A stretch of 64,000 nt of DNA from Erigeron canadensis (GCF_010389155.1 NC_057762.1:32610055-32674054), one strand, 5' to 3'; shown: positions 11,399 through 23,279, counted from the first letter of the stretch. The notes: a model not told the origin generated them from the sequence alone. Numbers and translations: made by a program.

Positions 11399-13294
11399 TT
11401 ATGGTTTGCCATCTTGAAGAGAGATTACAGTTTCAAAAGCACCAACCAACGCCTTCACTTTACTCTTCCTGCTTTCAACAAGCTTACTCGCAGTTTCTTC
11501 TATCACATTATTAAAAAGCACTTGAGCATCTTTCTTCTCCTGCTCACCTTGATGCTTTAAGACAACACTTTCAGGGGCATTGTTAGAATCGACCCTGTCT
11601 TTGGTGTTTTTCTTATCAAAACTTCTTCTGGCAATGTGTTGATCGGCTTCTTTACCCTCAACGACTCTCCCTTTTCTGAACTTAAGTCTTCTGGGACCGT
11701 TATTCTCAGACTTGACATCGAGAATCTTTCCCCTTCTGAACCTCAGCTTTATGGCTTCCTCATCTTTATCTTCTGAAAATGATGTTCTGCCCTTTCTTGT
11801 ATACTTGTTGGGATTCCCTACAAAGGTCCCCACCTGCTCAGTATTAGTGAGTCCAGTTTCAATCTCTTCTTCTGAAACTTCTACTTCTTCATCATCAGTG
11901 TATTCAGACTCGTCATCTAGAGCAACCTCTTCATCATAAAAGGATTCAGAGCTTTCAGACACAGGAGGTGCAATAAACGACTCTCCTTCCAAGACATCTT
12001 TATCTGAACATGATTGCAAGCTTTCAGCCACATGAGGTGCAAATGCAGATTCTTCAAAAAGCTTCTTATCTGGAATATCCTCAGAGGTTTCATCAACTGT
12101 CAATTCTGCATTTCCAACATTTTGGCCTGGAAAAGACTCAGAAGATGAAGTAACAAAGTCAAACTCCAAAGTCTCGAGCTTGACCTCAGGTTTAGCCTCG
12201 ACAAACTCTTCTTTTACAACATCTTTGTCCGGAAAAGTCTCTGAAGCTGGATTAATGAAGTCAGCATCCGGATGATTAAAGTCAAACTCCATGCTTTCAG
12301 CTTTGACCTCGGATTCAGTCTCAACAAACTCTTCTTCTACAACATTTTTGCCCAAGATAGCCTCAGAAGCCGGGTGAATAAAGCCAAACTGAATGGTCTC
12401 GTCTTTGACCACGGATTCAGCCTCAACAAACTCTTCTTCTACAACATTGTTTCCCGAAATAGACTCAGAAGCCGGATGAATAAAGTCAAACTCAATGGTC
12501 TCATCTTTGACCTCGGATTCAGCCTCAACACCATGCATTGGCTTTTTTACCTGAATCTTGTCAGAAACAGTTTGCTTGGGTTTAGTTTTTTGCAGCCTGT
12601 TTTGATCCTTTAGAGGAGCCACCTGTTTAATGCTCTTATACTTTATCGCTTTCAAACTTGCGGCTCTACTGAAAGAAGCTTTTGGGGACTTTGACTCAAT
12701 CGGAACTTTCTTAGCAGCAACTGTTTTAGGTGCCATCACCGACTTATTGACAGTTTTAAGGTCTTTCTTTATTATCCCACCACTAGACCCTCCTGAACCA
12801 TCAAGGCTCATCCTAACTGGACTCGGTTTCACAAGAGAAGTAGACCGTTGAAACAGTTTGGGCTCATTCTTTATAGCTTTTGAAGCCGGTTTCACTACTT
12901 GTGCTTTCTTAGACGGTAAAAAAATGTCCTTTTTATTTACCTCAACAGGGGTTTGTGTCTCTAAATCCGTAACAGGTTTAACTTTGGTCAATGTGGTCGG
13001 TTTCTTTCCTTCTACGGGCACTTTAGTTTTCGTAACTTTTTCTCTATTCACACTATTTGATGTTTTGAACTTTACAGGTATCGCAGACTTTGACTGTTCG
13101 TGTTTCTTACCGTATTTACAAAAATCATGACACGAACCAGTGGAAGCTCTAAGATAATGAGGAACAATATTACCTTCATCCCCAACGCTTTTTCGACTAA
13201 TACCAATAGACGAAAACCGTCTAGTTTTTCCTCCTGAACCGCTTTCGGATTTCCTTGTCTGGTTTCCAATATCTTCTTCACTTAATGTATCCAT
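11399..13294 (-). CDS. Plant calmodulin-binding domain protein (PICBP-like)
   Basis: A single 631-aa frame. Near the N terminus is the motif VPHYLRASTGSCHDFCKYG (44-62), seen in the plant calmodulin-binding family around Arabidopsis PICBP. The C terminus (about 510-628) is a basic, helical block containing KLRFRRGK, RRLKFRKGR, ARRSFDKK, VLFNNVIEETASKLVESRKSKVKALVGAFETVI in pieces. It matches the plant calmodulin-binding domain (Pfam PF07839) and is expected to bind Ca2+/calmodulin. Between these lie a Lys/Ser/Pro-rich region and an acidic region (256-490) with about four degenerate repeats of roughly 35 aa, each with VKxETxxFxF and NVVEEEFVE-like words. No membrane segment is visible. Family members are linked to calcium signalling in stress and immunity; the role of this copy is not known. 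Confidence 0.85.
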   Translation of the reverse strand: MDTLSEEDIGNQTRKSESGSGGKTRRFSSIGISRKSVGDEGNIVPHYLRASTGSCHDFCKYGKKHEQSKSAIPVKFKTSNSVNREKVTKTKVPVEGKKPTTLTKVKPVTDLETQTPVEVNKKDIFLPSKKAQVVKPASKAIKNEPKLFQRSTSLVKPSPVRMSLDGSGGSSGGIIKKDLKTVNKSVMAPKTVAAKKVPIESKSPKASFSRAASLKAIKYKSIKQVAPLKDQNRLQKTKPKQTVSDKIQVKKPMHGVEAESEVKDETIEFDFIHPASESISGNNVVEEEFVEAESVVKDETIQFGFIHPASEAILGKNVVEEEFVETESEVKAESMEFDFNHPDADFINPASETFPDKDVVKEEFVEAKPEVKLETLEFDFVTSSSESFPGQNVGNAELTVDETSEDIPDKKLFEESAFAPHVAESLQSCSDKDVLEGESFIAPPVSESSESFYDEEVALDDESEYTDDEEVEVSEEEIETGLTNTEQVGTFVGNPNKYTRKGRTSFSEDKDEEAIKLRFRRGKILDVKSENNGPRRLKFRKGRVVEGKEADQHIARRSFDKKNTKDRVDSNNAPESVVLKHQGEQEKKDAQVLFNNVIEETASKLVESRKSKVKALVGAFETVISLQDGKP

Positions 13295-13329
13295 GAAAAC
13301 TAAACTTTTAAGTCCAAGATTTTATACAC

Positions 13330-13796
13330 CTGAGATATACCAAACATCCTATTAACAAATTATATCAAGTTGATCAACAAATATTACTTCCAACATCACA
13401 ATATGTGTGTGTATATATGCAGAATATATATAGATGTAGGAAAATGGTAAATCAACCTAAAAATGGCCTAAAAATCAGCCTAACAAAATGATGATGACAG
13501 TTGATAGATCATATTAATTATTAGTGTTAGATTTTTCTAGCCTATATATTCATTTTCATATTCATATGCATATATAATAATTAGCACATATAAAAGTTGA
13601 ATCTAGACATAAAAGTTATATAAAAATCAAAAATAATAATAATAACAAAAAGAGAAAGCAATCCTAAATTTAGCAATAATATTAACACTGATTACTGATT
13701 ACTGATTAATTGATTTCTATAAATAATTGGAAATTAAAAAAAAAATGAATATACAAATTGTTTTAGAAACATACACATTAGTATAAAAAAAAATAC
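13330..13796 (-). other. Probable 5'UTR intron of the calmodulin-binding gene
   Basis: On the minus strand, TGAG/GTATTT at 13797/13796 makes a good donor and ATCTCAG/G at 13330/13329 a good acceptor, just upstream of the start codon at 13294. The enclosed 467 bases are very AT-rich. This is inferred from splice signals only. Confidence 0.4.
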
Positions 13797-13799
13797 CTC

Positions 13800-15018
13800 A
13801 ATTTTTTTGATCAGGAAAAATAAATAAATTATGTGTAACAAGCAGGAGATGAGCCGGAATGAATGAATCAATATAATGGGGATTGAATGAACAAAAAAGG
13901 AAAGAAAAATAAAAAAATATTAACTTAAAAAAGGGATGAAACTGAACAATCGGAGTGGTAAGCTACCTCTTTTTATTTATTAATTAAATAAGTTTATTAC
14001 TAATATTATAACTTCGTTTTGGATTGCTTTTTTGAAACTGCAATATATAGCTTAATAACTAAGCTAATATAAATGGGGAGCTGAATTTAATGTATTTGCT
14101 GATGATGATGAATTTATTATTATTAAAAAAGAAAAAAGGATCGTAGAAGTAAGGTATTGAAGATGTGTGAGTTGAGCGGAAATGGATGGATTGTTATTTT
14201 GTTGTTGGGGGGTGTTGGATGTATGTATATGTATATTTGTATGTATATTTTTGGCGTGTGAATTTGGTAGATGAAAGGGAAAGAAAGAACAAAAGATGGG
14301 GGCGGGGAAAGCAAAATATTTGTTTAACAACATGGACGCCAATTGTGGGTCCAACTACGAGTTTCTCTTTGTCAATCTATCATCGCCTTTTCCTAAAATT
14401 CCACCGGACAAACTAATGTTTTTGCACATTGTATTTTGATAACTTAATAAAAAATATTCCATAATCTATCAATTAAATACTTGCGTGAACAATTCATATG
14501 GGTTAACACGTATAATATGTCACATGATTTAGATAATTTACTAAATTGTCAATATGTAATGTTCCAAAATTTTAATTTATTCTTACTCTATACATTAGGT
14601 TATAATTGTTATATTTTGAATACTTAATCTTTAAATAGAGTGAAAAACAATGGAAAAAACATACTCCGTAAACTAATTTACTTAGTAAATATATATGTAT
14701 ATATTTGACTGACTTTTTAAATATCTTTTACCATATATAGTTGGAGTGGCTAAATAATCTTCACCTTCCTCCTTAAGTGTATTATGTTTTTTCTCGTGGT
14801 TTATATGGGATGATATCAAAACACAACGTAGTGAAAACCAGTGGTTCAGTTTCCGTTTGGTGGGAGTTTTTCTCGTGTCTTGGGTAACTGTAATTCGTAC
14901 GAGTTTTTTTTATTCTTTTTGCAATTCTCGCAGTTTAAGTCACGTGATGTGTCTAGATCGGGTATTAGTTTAGGCCTAGATAACGTTAATGTAATTATAA
15001 TTGTATTTCTTTCTTGTA
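13800..15018. other. Intergenic and promoter region
   Basis: Probable transcription start region of the minus-strand calmodulin-binding gene, with a leader in about 13800-14350, followed by AT-rich spacer. Short open frames on both strands lack motifs. Confidence 0.3.
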
Positions 15019-15501
15019 CTAGCTAATCAAACCCGGGCTCAACCCGAGTGTTGATAGATAGCGTTAATGTAATTGTGTTTCTTTCTTGTACTAGCTAATC
15101 AAACTCGGGTTCAACACGTGTGTTGAAGTTAAATCGGTTCTAACTCATAATATCGAGAAAAAATTCAGATCAATGTTAGAAAAAAAAAAACTTGAAAAAT
15201 TCAAAATTTTAATAAAAAAAAAAAGGTTTAATTATCATGTTGATGACTATTCATTTATCATTGTATATATGTTTTAAAAACTATTTATATGAGAATAGAA
15301 ATAGGGATGAAAGTTTGAGATAAATAAAGAAGTAAAATATTGAGTTTAGGGTAAAAAAAAGCAATACAAAAATAAAAATACATAAAATTATGAAGTCAAA
15401 TCTATTTAAAAATTATGCTAACAAAAGATGAGAGCTTGTCATTTTTTATTTTTTTTTAAAATAGTTTTTTGAAAATAATTTTATTTTATTAATATAAGAG
15501 A
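15019..15501 (-). mobile_element. Non-autonomous Helitron with duplicated 3' end
   Basis: Read on the minus strand, the element starts TCTCTTATATTAATAAAATA after an A at 15502. It ends with a GGGTT/AACCC-type hairpin and ATTAGCTAG followed by T, the Helitron pattern of A|TC...CTRR|T. The 3' end occurs twice, at 15091 and 15019, because a segment of about 72 bases including the flank was duplicated. There is no coding capacity. Confidence 0.7.
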
Positions 15502-16667
15502 TTTGGGCTTCTAGTACTTTATTAGAAATCTTTTATATTTTAATTTAATTTAATATTTATATTTGCCATTTTAAAAAAATGTATAGTTATTTTGGTGATG
15601 CAACTCGTATCAAAGAGCCAAAATCTTAAAAAGTTAGGTTATAATCATGTAGACATATAAGTAATAACGTAAAAAAGAGCATTAAATAATACTCGTAATT
15701 GTTTAAATATATATTCCCATCGACATTGACTGTTTGAGACGATAAGCTGTTTAAGATATCGTGAGAAATTGAGAAATGGCTCACCAAACTTGCCTCGGGG
15801 AAGTATATGGATTCCACGTTCGTTGAGACTTCAAAGTTCAAACCGACCATTTCCTTCTTCATTTTCGCTCTTTTTTACTTTTTCATCGTATATTTAATTG
15901 AATACGGAGTAATAATTAATAATTCTCTCATAAATAGATTCGGTCCGGAATTTTATTATTCTAAAATGTAAGTTACAAGTATAGTCCTTATATTATGTAA
16001 ATATCTCGAAAGAGTCCTTCGTGTATCTATCTACATGTGAATGAATGAAATGAAAATCTAAAAAAAAAGATTGAGATCGGTAAATGTAACTGTAATCAGT
16101 AAGCTGCTGCACCATTATCATTATGGGATTATGACATTAGCCACGCATAAGAATTTAGAAAGAAAAAAAAAAATCAATAGAAATATGGAAGAAAAAAAAG
16201 ACAAACCTATTTGTGTTGTGGAACTAATAAAAGTTGTTAACTATGCTTTGAATTTATAACATAGCGATATCCAAATATTTAAAATCGTCTGAGACTTGAT
16301 ATGAAACTAAAGATATGTGAGTTGATAACTTTGATTTGTCGTTTACTTGTTTAGATGAGGGAACATGTTATTTTTAAAGGAGCTAATATTCGTATCACAA
16401 CAATTAATAAATTTATCATAGCTGCGTAATACATATTTGTGCAACATGTTGTGAAAATTGTACATTGTGATATATGTATCATTTTTTATGGTACGTTTAT
16501 CATTTTCTTATTTTTAACTTTGATTGATGATGTTCAGTGAAATATGTATTATGCGTACTAAAATGGACCAAATGTATGGCTTAATTTTGTGCTTTTTGAA
16601 CAATAATATGTAATTTTTGTCAAATTTTAAGTATGTAGAATATGAAATGTAGATAATCATATATCTA
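15502..16667. other. Intergenic, nothing recognised
   Basis: AT-rich spacer without a supported gene or bounded element. The small frames at 15626-15862 and 16071-16259 have no motifs. Confidence 0.4.
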
Positions 16668-16857
16668 ATTGGGTAATAGCTCGATGGTTACTAGCCATCA
16701 CTTTTCAGGAGATACCGGGTTCAAGTTTTGCCAAAGGCAAATTTGAATAATCAAGGAATATTAAGTGGTTGAAATTCACCTGAATACTAGTCTGACTCGA
16801 TGATTAGTGGATACCAAATGCTACATGGGATTAAAGGGTTTTCATCCAATTACCTTT
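16668..16857 (+). mobile_element. tRNA-type SINE, copy 1
   Basis: An A-box-like TAGCTCGATGG is followed by a B-box-like GGTTCAAGT (from 16718). It then shares a body with the copy at about 32105-32330: GGCAAA(C/T)TTGA, TTAAGTGGTTGA, CACCTG(A/G)A, AGCCTGACT-like, TAGTGG(A/G)TACCAAATG, TACATGGGAT and TTTTCATC(C/A)AATTACC. The two copies start and end at the same words, which defines a family. The internal polymerase III promoter boxes support a tRNA-derived SINE. Confidence 0.65.
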
Positions 16858-17914
16858 ATATCTATAATCTATATCTATAATTCTTTATAAAGCAAACTGG
16901 CCTCCTCCTATTCAAGAAATTCAACGTTTTTATAAATATTCTTAAAATACCCTTAATCACCCTAACACATTAAACATACAATTATGTCCCGCTTTCTCAA
17001 TGGCTGTAGCAAATGGGGGGCAAAGGGGGCCGATGCCCCATTTGAAATTTAGATTTTGTTATATATTTTTAAATTTTTGTGTGCATTTTTAAAATTATAC
17101 TATAAGTGTTTAACGTTTTGTTTTGTCCCATTTTAGATTTATTTTTAATTTTGTCCTCTCTAATTTTTTTTTCTAGTATTGTCTCTACTATTTCACACAT
17201 AAACACTCATAAACAAGTACTTTATAGATTCTTATTTGAACGAGGTACTTAACAAATACATATACGTGAAGTTTGGATCTTGAGTCGTTATTCCCCACCT
17301 CGTTTCTAGTTATTATTGTATCTTGGAAGTAACTTGTTCAAAGTATTAATAAATTCATGTATTAATTTTTTATTTTCAATGTGCTCTTGGCAGTATTCAA
17401 GTATCCGAGAGAGAGGTGCCAGCCTCCGAGTTCAAATTCGGGTATTTGATTACTAATTTGGTTAAAATTAACTACTAACATTAATATTTTTCGTTAATCA
17501 ATAATATTCATATTAATATATATTTTTTTAATATCAAAGTCTGATATTACATCAAATATGCCCATGAGTACTATTTTGTTTAAAGTTTGTATGTCACCGA
17601 AAGTCAGAAACTATTCAAAGTACTAATTCATTCAAGTGGTATACCACATAATCGCAAAATTATAGCTGTTAAAAATAGCATGCATGCAAAAAAAAAAAAA
17701 AAAAAAAAAAAATTAGAAAACATCATATTATATTGTGTAGTAGCAAGATTTTGAAAAAATATACAGTATATATATGGAGAAAAAATATAGCATTTATTTA
17801 TATGTTTAAGACAAATGTAATACTCGTACAACATTATTAGTGTTTTAACTAAGGAGTTAGGTCTATTTAAAAACTTTGTTAAAGTTATCATTTCTGTATT
17901 AAATTCAGAAGTAA
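16858..17914. other. Intergenic, includes a 22-base poly(A) tract
   Basis: A Helitron-like 5' end (TCTATAATTCTTTATAAAGC) is visible near 16880 without a matching 3' end. A poly(A) run occupies about 17690-17712. Otherwise nothing is recognised. Confidence 0.3.
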
Positions 17915-17915
17915 T

Positions 17916-18147
17916 CTTTATATATAATAAAAAAAAATTTGTCTTTTAAAACTATTTTTAGAAAAAATATTACGTGGCACGTTCATAGTTTTTCTTAAAA
18001 AGATTTTAATTTATTTATGATGTCATATTTACTATTGAACATTTTTAAAAATAAATAATCCATTAAATGTTTGTTTTAAATTTCTATTTAAATTTAAAAT
18101 GTATTTTATTATTTTTATTAATGCAATAGGTACTTATATCTATGATA
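17916..18147 (+). mobile_element. Truncated Helitron-like 5' fragment
   Basis: It begins TCTTTATATATAATAAAA after an A and shares a tract (AAAAAATATTA(C/T)GTGGCA(C/T)GTTC, TTTTTCTTAAAAAGATTTTA) with 19230-19300. No hairpin/CTAG end follows; the next Helitron starts at 18148. Confidence 0.4.
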
Positions 18148-19145
18148 CTAGGTCTTTTACTCGCACGATGTGCGGATGTTAAAAAATATTTACTAAAAGT
18201 TTTATACAAACATTTTTAATTACAAACGTTTTAGTTATTATCGTATTTTTAATATCTTAGTTTTTTTTTCTAAGAACATGGAAAGAAATAAAACAAAAGA
18301 CAAAATTTTTGATACATCAAGCAATCTAATAACATTATATGAGTTTAAAGAATCTATACTTACATACAAAGCAAGCAACAATTTGGTTGAAGAAGTAATG
18401 TCATAATTTTATTTATGAATGATGATTGATAACAAAAACTTGTTAGAAAAAAAAAAGTATTATTTTAAACTAATTAATAAACACTATAAGTTTTAACGCA
18501 TGAGCATAAAATCCTCAATATATAGATTTAAAATAAAATAAAACATGTAGAAATACACACACCTTGATAAATTGTATGAAACTGAATATATGTTAAATAT
18601 GTCAAACAAATACGTCCTCTGACAAAAGTCATAAAAAAAATCTGTCACAAAAGATTTATCCCTTACAATCCTCAAAGACATGTAATTTTCAACGTGAATA
18701 GGATCAATTATTTGACAGAAACAAAGCCTTTTTTTCTAAACCTACATGATAAAAAAAAATACATCAAAATATAAAAAATATATAATCAAAGTTGTGTTAA
18801 TTTAGTTGTCTCCAAAAATACTATAAACAAAAGAGGATGTCAATTTAATAAAGAACAAATAAAAATACAAAAAATAAAATATAATAAATAAAGAATAAAA
18901 AAATAATGAATTTGTTTCATAATCATAGTTTGATATAATATTTTGTATATGTAAAAAAAGATTTTGAATATTTGTATAGGATTTGGTATTATCATTGTCT
19001 ATAAACATCTACGACATTTGCAATTTTTTAATAGTTTTTATTTAATAAAAATTCAAATTAACATGGAGATGCCACATAAGAGAAAGCTTATGGGGCAATA
19101 TTTTAACATAGTTTTAAGATTAAGGAAAGTTTTAGAATGCTAGGA
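18148..19145 (-). mobile_element. Putative Helitron, about 1 kb
   Basis: On the minus strand the 3' end reads CCGCACATCGTGCGAG (hairpin), then AAAAGACCTAG|T. A plausible 5' end, A|TCCTAGCATTCTAAAAC, lies at 19145. The interior is AT-rich with no Rep/helicase coding. The 3' end is convincing; the 5' boundary is inferred. Confidence 0.5.
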
Positions 19146-19363
19146 TTCCTACTGTTATAATATATATATAGATATAAATATATATATAAAACATAAATTA
19201 TGTTAACTAATTTAGTATATTTCTAAAAAAAATATTATGTGGCATGTTCATAGTTTTTCTTAAAAAGATTTTAATTTATTTATTATGTCATATATAGTTA
19301 TCTTTATATTTTTAAAAGAATTTTAATTAATATACCCGGGTTGAACCCGAGTTTATTAGCTAG
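19146..19363 (+). mobile_element. Helitron 3' end, plus strand
   Basis: ACCCGGGTTGAACCCGAG forms the hairpin, followed by TTTATTAGCTAG and then T at 19364. This is the same 3' end that occurs inverted at 15019, 22489, 31622, 33680 and 58832. The 5' boundary was not found. Confidence 0.6.
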
Positions 19364-20359
19364 TGTTGTAATAAGGCTAAAAGGAATGGAGCTAGTTGGA
19401 GAGGAGGGGATAAAAGCCATGTGACGCCATGTAAGCAAGAGAGTTTTGGTGGAAAAAGGGAGGAGTGAGACAAGTTTTGAGGTTGGGGGAGTTGCGACAC
19501 TTGTCACATTATTGGTGGTGGAAAGGAGTAGGGAGTAGGTACCAAAGCTTGGTCAAAGATGATTTTGGGAGAGAAATAAAAAAACGCCTGGAGGGGGTAA
19601 GGGGGGCGGTGTTCTGGGCGAGTTTTGGGCAAAAAAAAGGAGAAACACGCCCCACTCCGAATAGCCTAATATTTTATGTTAATTTGTAAGATTAAGGACA
19701 ATAATAACTTTTACAAAACTTTATGATCTCGGGAGAATATCCACTAACATTTGCCACCATTCATTGAACATGTTATCAACAAAAGATAAGGAGAGTAGGA
19801 AACAAAGTTACGATATTTTTTTCATATGGGGCACACTTGATAGTTGATACATTCATCGTTTGCTTTCTTTCTTTGTATCGTTATCCTTGTTAAAAACAAT
19901 GTTGTTATAACTTAATAAAATTTGGCTTATAACACCTTAGAAGCGGTCAATAATATGCCTAAAGAAACTGATATTTTACATATAAAAGTTCACCTATTTA
20001 ATTTAATGACAAATTATATGAGTTTTTATACGTATTAAAAAAAACCCATAAAATGTTATTAGCCAAATCGATTATTACTAAAAATAATATAGGTACAGTA
20101 ATATATTTCCTTGGATCCTTTCGTTCTTTATAATGTAAGGAATGTGGTTATGGATTGGCACTCCTTTCCAAAAGGTCCCCTCCCTTTATCTTATTTTGCA
20201 TTTTCATTTTCTAAGTGTTAAATCATAGGACCACAAAGTTCATCATTCTTTTGTGAAGGATGTAAAGTAATTATTAAGGAGTTGTTTAATTCACAAAATT
20301 TATAAAATAATTGTTTTTACAGGAATGGAATTCGATGAAATAAGATTATAGAATAATGG
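19364..20359. other. Intergenic, nothing recognised
   Basis: Contains a G-rich stretch (about 19380-19640) with short frames on both strands but no recognisable domain. The rest is AT-rich spacer. Confidence 0.35.
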
Positions 20360-20367
20360 ATTGTAAT

Positions 20368-21228
20368 TAGGGCCGTAAACGAACTGAACGAATACGAACG
20401 GGACATTGTTTATGTTTGTTCGCTTAAATTAACGAACGGTTCATGAATGGATAAACGAACATTATGTTATGTTCACGAACGGATAAACAAAGATAATGGT
20501 TTGTTCATGTTCGTTCGTTTGTGTTCATGAACGAATGTTCACGAACATAAACAAACGAATACTACTGAACAAACACTAAAGAATGAACACAAACGAACGA
20601 ACTTAAACAAACACCAATGAACAAACAAATAGTCATAGATATTAGACTTTAAACTCAAGATTACAAAATATCTATCGACTAAAAGTGTTATGGAAAGCTC
20701 CCACTTATGATACAGAATATACAACATTTTTCTAATCAAAAAGAGGTTTATATCCTTTCATTTCCAAAAAAATAGGGTTAAAAGCTCCAACTTCAAACCC
20801 AATATCACATGATCAAATGTTTTTTAATATAAAAGAAGTATTCACATTTAATTTTTTTAAAAAAAAGTATAGATAACTAGGTATTGACAATTAAATACAC
20901 ATTTATATATAAAAATAAATATTTATATATTTACACTATTTTTTTAAGTATAATTGATTAGGTATTTGTATATTAACGAACATAAATGAATAGATGTTCA
21001 CGAACATAAACGAACGATTATTCACGAACATAAAGGAACGAACGTTCACTAACATATTATTGAACGTTCATGAACGTAAATGAACGAATAGGGGCTTTGT
21101 TCAAGTTCGCTCATTTAATTAAATGAACAGTTTTTTGTGTTCATGTTTGTTTAACTAACTAAACGAACGAACACAAACGAACTTCCCGTTTAACAGATCA
21201 TGAACTGGTCAGTTCATTTACATCCTTA
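20368..21228. mobile_element. Non-autonomous hAT transposon
   Basis: The flanks are perfect 8-bp duplications ATTGTAAT (20360-20367 and 21229-21236). The ends are TAGGGCCGTAAACGAACTGA and, inverted, TAAGGATGTAAATGAACTGA. Both subterminal regions are packed with CGAAC/GTTCG words in both orientations, which is typical of hAT transposase-binding sites. The centre (about 20640-20980) is AT-rich with no transposase reading frame. Confidence 0.88.
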
Positions 21229-21472
21229 ATTGTAATGGATCAAATTATAAAAATCCATAGCTTTCCTAATTCAACAAATTTTTCCCTAATTTATTATATA
21301 CTCAATTTATTATATACTCATTCTTAAGTAAATTGGTCACACTTGTTTCAGAGAAGCTAAATAATTATTTTGTTTTTATTGTTATAAATAAATATTTATT
21401 TATTTTCATTTGTTTAATTTAAATGATGTTGATTTATTACCATAATTTTTTTAAAACTGTGTTAAATATTTA

Positions 21473-21849
21473 GCTACGGACTAAGAACATAATATTCTGT
21501 CGACATCTCTTCTATATAATCGGTCAAAAAGCGTGTCTGTCAGCCGTCGCAAATTCGTCACAAACTGTGTCCGTCGCTAAACAGGTCGTCCAAAATCCGT
21601 TGCAAAAGTGTCCGTTGAGAAACGGTCCGAAAAGGTGTCCGTCGGTAAAAGGTTGTCACAAATCCGTCGGAAAACTTGCCATCGTAAATCCGTTGCTAAT
21701 ATTTAGGGCCGTCCAAGAATCCGTTGAAAAAATTTATCAAGGGTGATTTTTGGGTCGGCAAGAATCCGTTGAAAATTCGTCGAAAAGTGAGTTTAGTGAC
21801 GGAATTGAGACAGATTTGGCCGTCGGAAATTCCAGATTTTCTAGTAGTG
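21473..21849. mobile_element. CACTA (EnSpm) transposon terminus
   Basis: The right end ATTTTCTAGTAGTG (complement CACTACTAGAAAAT) is the conserved CACTA terminus. The preceding 350 bases hold many CCGTCG/CCGTTG and CGACGG-related words, as in CACTA subterminal repeats. The left CACTA end is degraded or lost; TTA occurs at both assumed borders. Confidence 0.7.
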
Positions 21850-22488
21850 TTATTTAGCACATCCATTATTCATAAAAAATCAGATGAATGAAAAATAAAA
21901 CTTAAAAGTATTGATGCCTTAATCAAACCTGACTCAACCCATATGACTCATGTTTAAAATTACTTGTTCTGACCCAAACCCATTAGCCAATATTTCAGTT
22001 AGTTGATTGAACATGTAGAGAACATCAAATATTATTCACATCATATATGCTTAATAATGAATCACACATATTATGTAATTCACAACAGAATTGATTGTTA
22101 AATAATAATGTACTTGTATTATAATATTTATCACTTAAACAATATACCACGTTAAGATAATATCTATTACTTGCAATAAGCAAGATAGTTTATTAGTGAA
22201 ATGTAATAGAGATTAGTATCTTGCTGTTCAAAAACAAAAAGGGTTTGCTACGGTGCATTTAATGAAGCCAAATTTTCCTTAAATATTTAATTAGATATTT
22301 ATGATTCATGTAAAAATGATAATTATCAAGTTAAATTAATGAGCATTAAATGTAATTTTTAATAATTTAGGAAAAATTTGACTTCATTACATGCAACATA
22401 ACTAGTGCCAATCCCAAATAAAAATAAAAAATTAGAGATTAGTATCTCATAATGTAATTAAGTATAGATGAATGGTTATAGTATATAA
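21850..22488. other. Intergenic, nothing recognised
   Basis: AT-rich spacer. No supported gene or bounded element was seen. Confidence 0.4.
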
Positions 22489-23279
22489 CTAGCTATTAAA
22501 CCTGGGTTCAACCTGGGCTGGTTAAATAAAAAGTTAAAACGAACAAATATATAGACTTATGTATGTTTGGTTCAACCCTATTTGCTTCTTTGGCTTGCTG
22601 GGAGGGGGTTTAGGGGAGTTCTTACACATACCGCTCGTAATTGTTGGATTCCTGCTTGGTTGTATGCACATGGACATGTTTAATAGGTTTAAATGCCCTT
22701 TTTACTATGTATTGTTCATTTTGCGCTAAAGTGTGTAATGTGATGTCTGCTATTCTTCTCTAGTTGTAATGTAGTCAGACTATATTCGATCGACATGTAT
22801 GGCTACTAAACTTTTTACACTCTATCTTTTGCCTCTTTTTGGCCATAAATCCTTTTGGAAGCAACCTCTGTACCTTCGTGTAGGGGTAAGGTTGTCTACA
22901 TTCTACCTCCCCCAAACTTGGCTTTTGCCGGATTGAGTATCGTTGTTGTTGTATGTAATTTGTTGTCAATCTATTACGGGTATATTTTTTGATATGGAGA
23001 AAAAAATATACTTATAAAGATGAAAATTAATATATAAACTGATTAGGGTGATGAAAAAGTAAAAAGTAACTAACATAAATCAATGGTAGATATAAAATTA
23101 AAGTTAAAGAGCTTAAGAAAAATAATTTGTAAGAAAATAAAGAGCTTAAAGAGTTTTTGAAAATAAAGAAAAACAATTATGACAGCATAAATTTGTAGAA
23201 AATAGCTTAACAAAAAATGTTAGCATGCCACATAAAGAAAAAAGTTCTAGAAACAATTCTCTTTAATTAATATAAGAGA
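22489..23279 (-). mobile_element. Non-autonomous Helitron with nested LINE tail
   Basis: The 3' end on the minus strand is hairpin-containing CCCAGGTTGAACCCAGGT, then ATAGCTAG|T. The 5' end is TCTCTTATATTAATTAAAG at 23279. A LINE-type insertion lies inside at 22567-22949, so the original element was about 400 bases. The base beyond the 5' end is not the expected A|T context, so that border may have been altered. Confidence 0.6.
22567..22949 (+). mobile_element. LINE (RTE-like) 3' end fragment
   Basis: The 3' part reads GGGGTAAGGTTGTCTACATT, then CTACCTCCCCCAAACTT, GCCGGATTGAGTATCG and a (TTG)n tail. This is the signature of plant RTE-type LINE 3' ends, also used by some SINEs. TGTATGT flanks it at 22560-22566 and 22950-22956, a plausible target duplication. 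It carries no reverse-transcriptase coding. Confidence 0.6.

Noticed and set aside
11712..13281. Several plus-strand and minus-strand frames inside the calmodulin-binding gene
   Set aside because: Shadow frames of the 631-aa coding sequence.
14064..14416. Open frames on both strands upstream of the calmodulin-binding gene
   Set aside because: Low-complexity His/Ile/Asn or Tyr/Val runs in a probable leader/promoter; no domain.
20539..20739. 66-codon minus-strand frame
   Set aside because: Lies within the hAT element's non-coding interior and has no transposase similarity.
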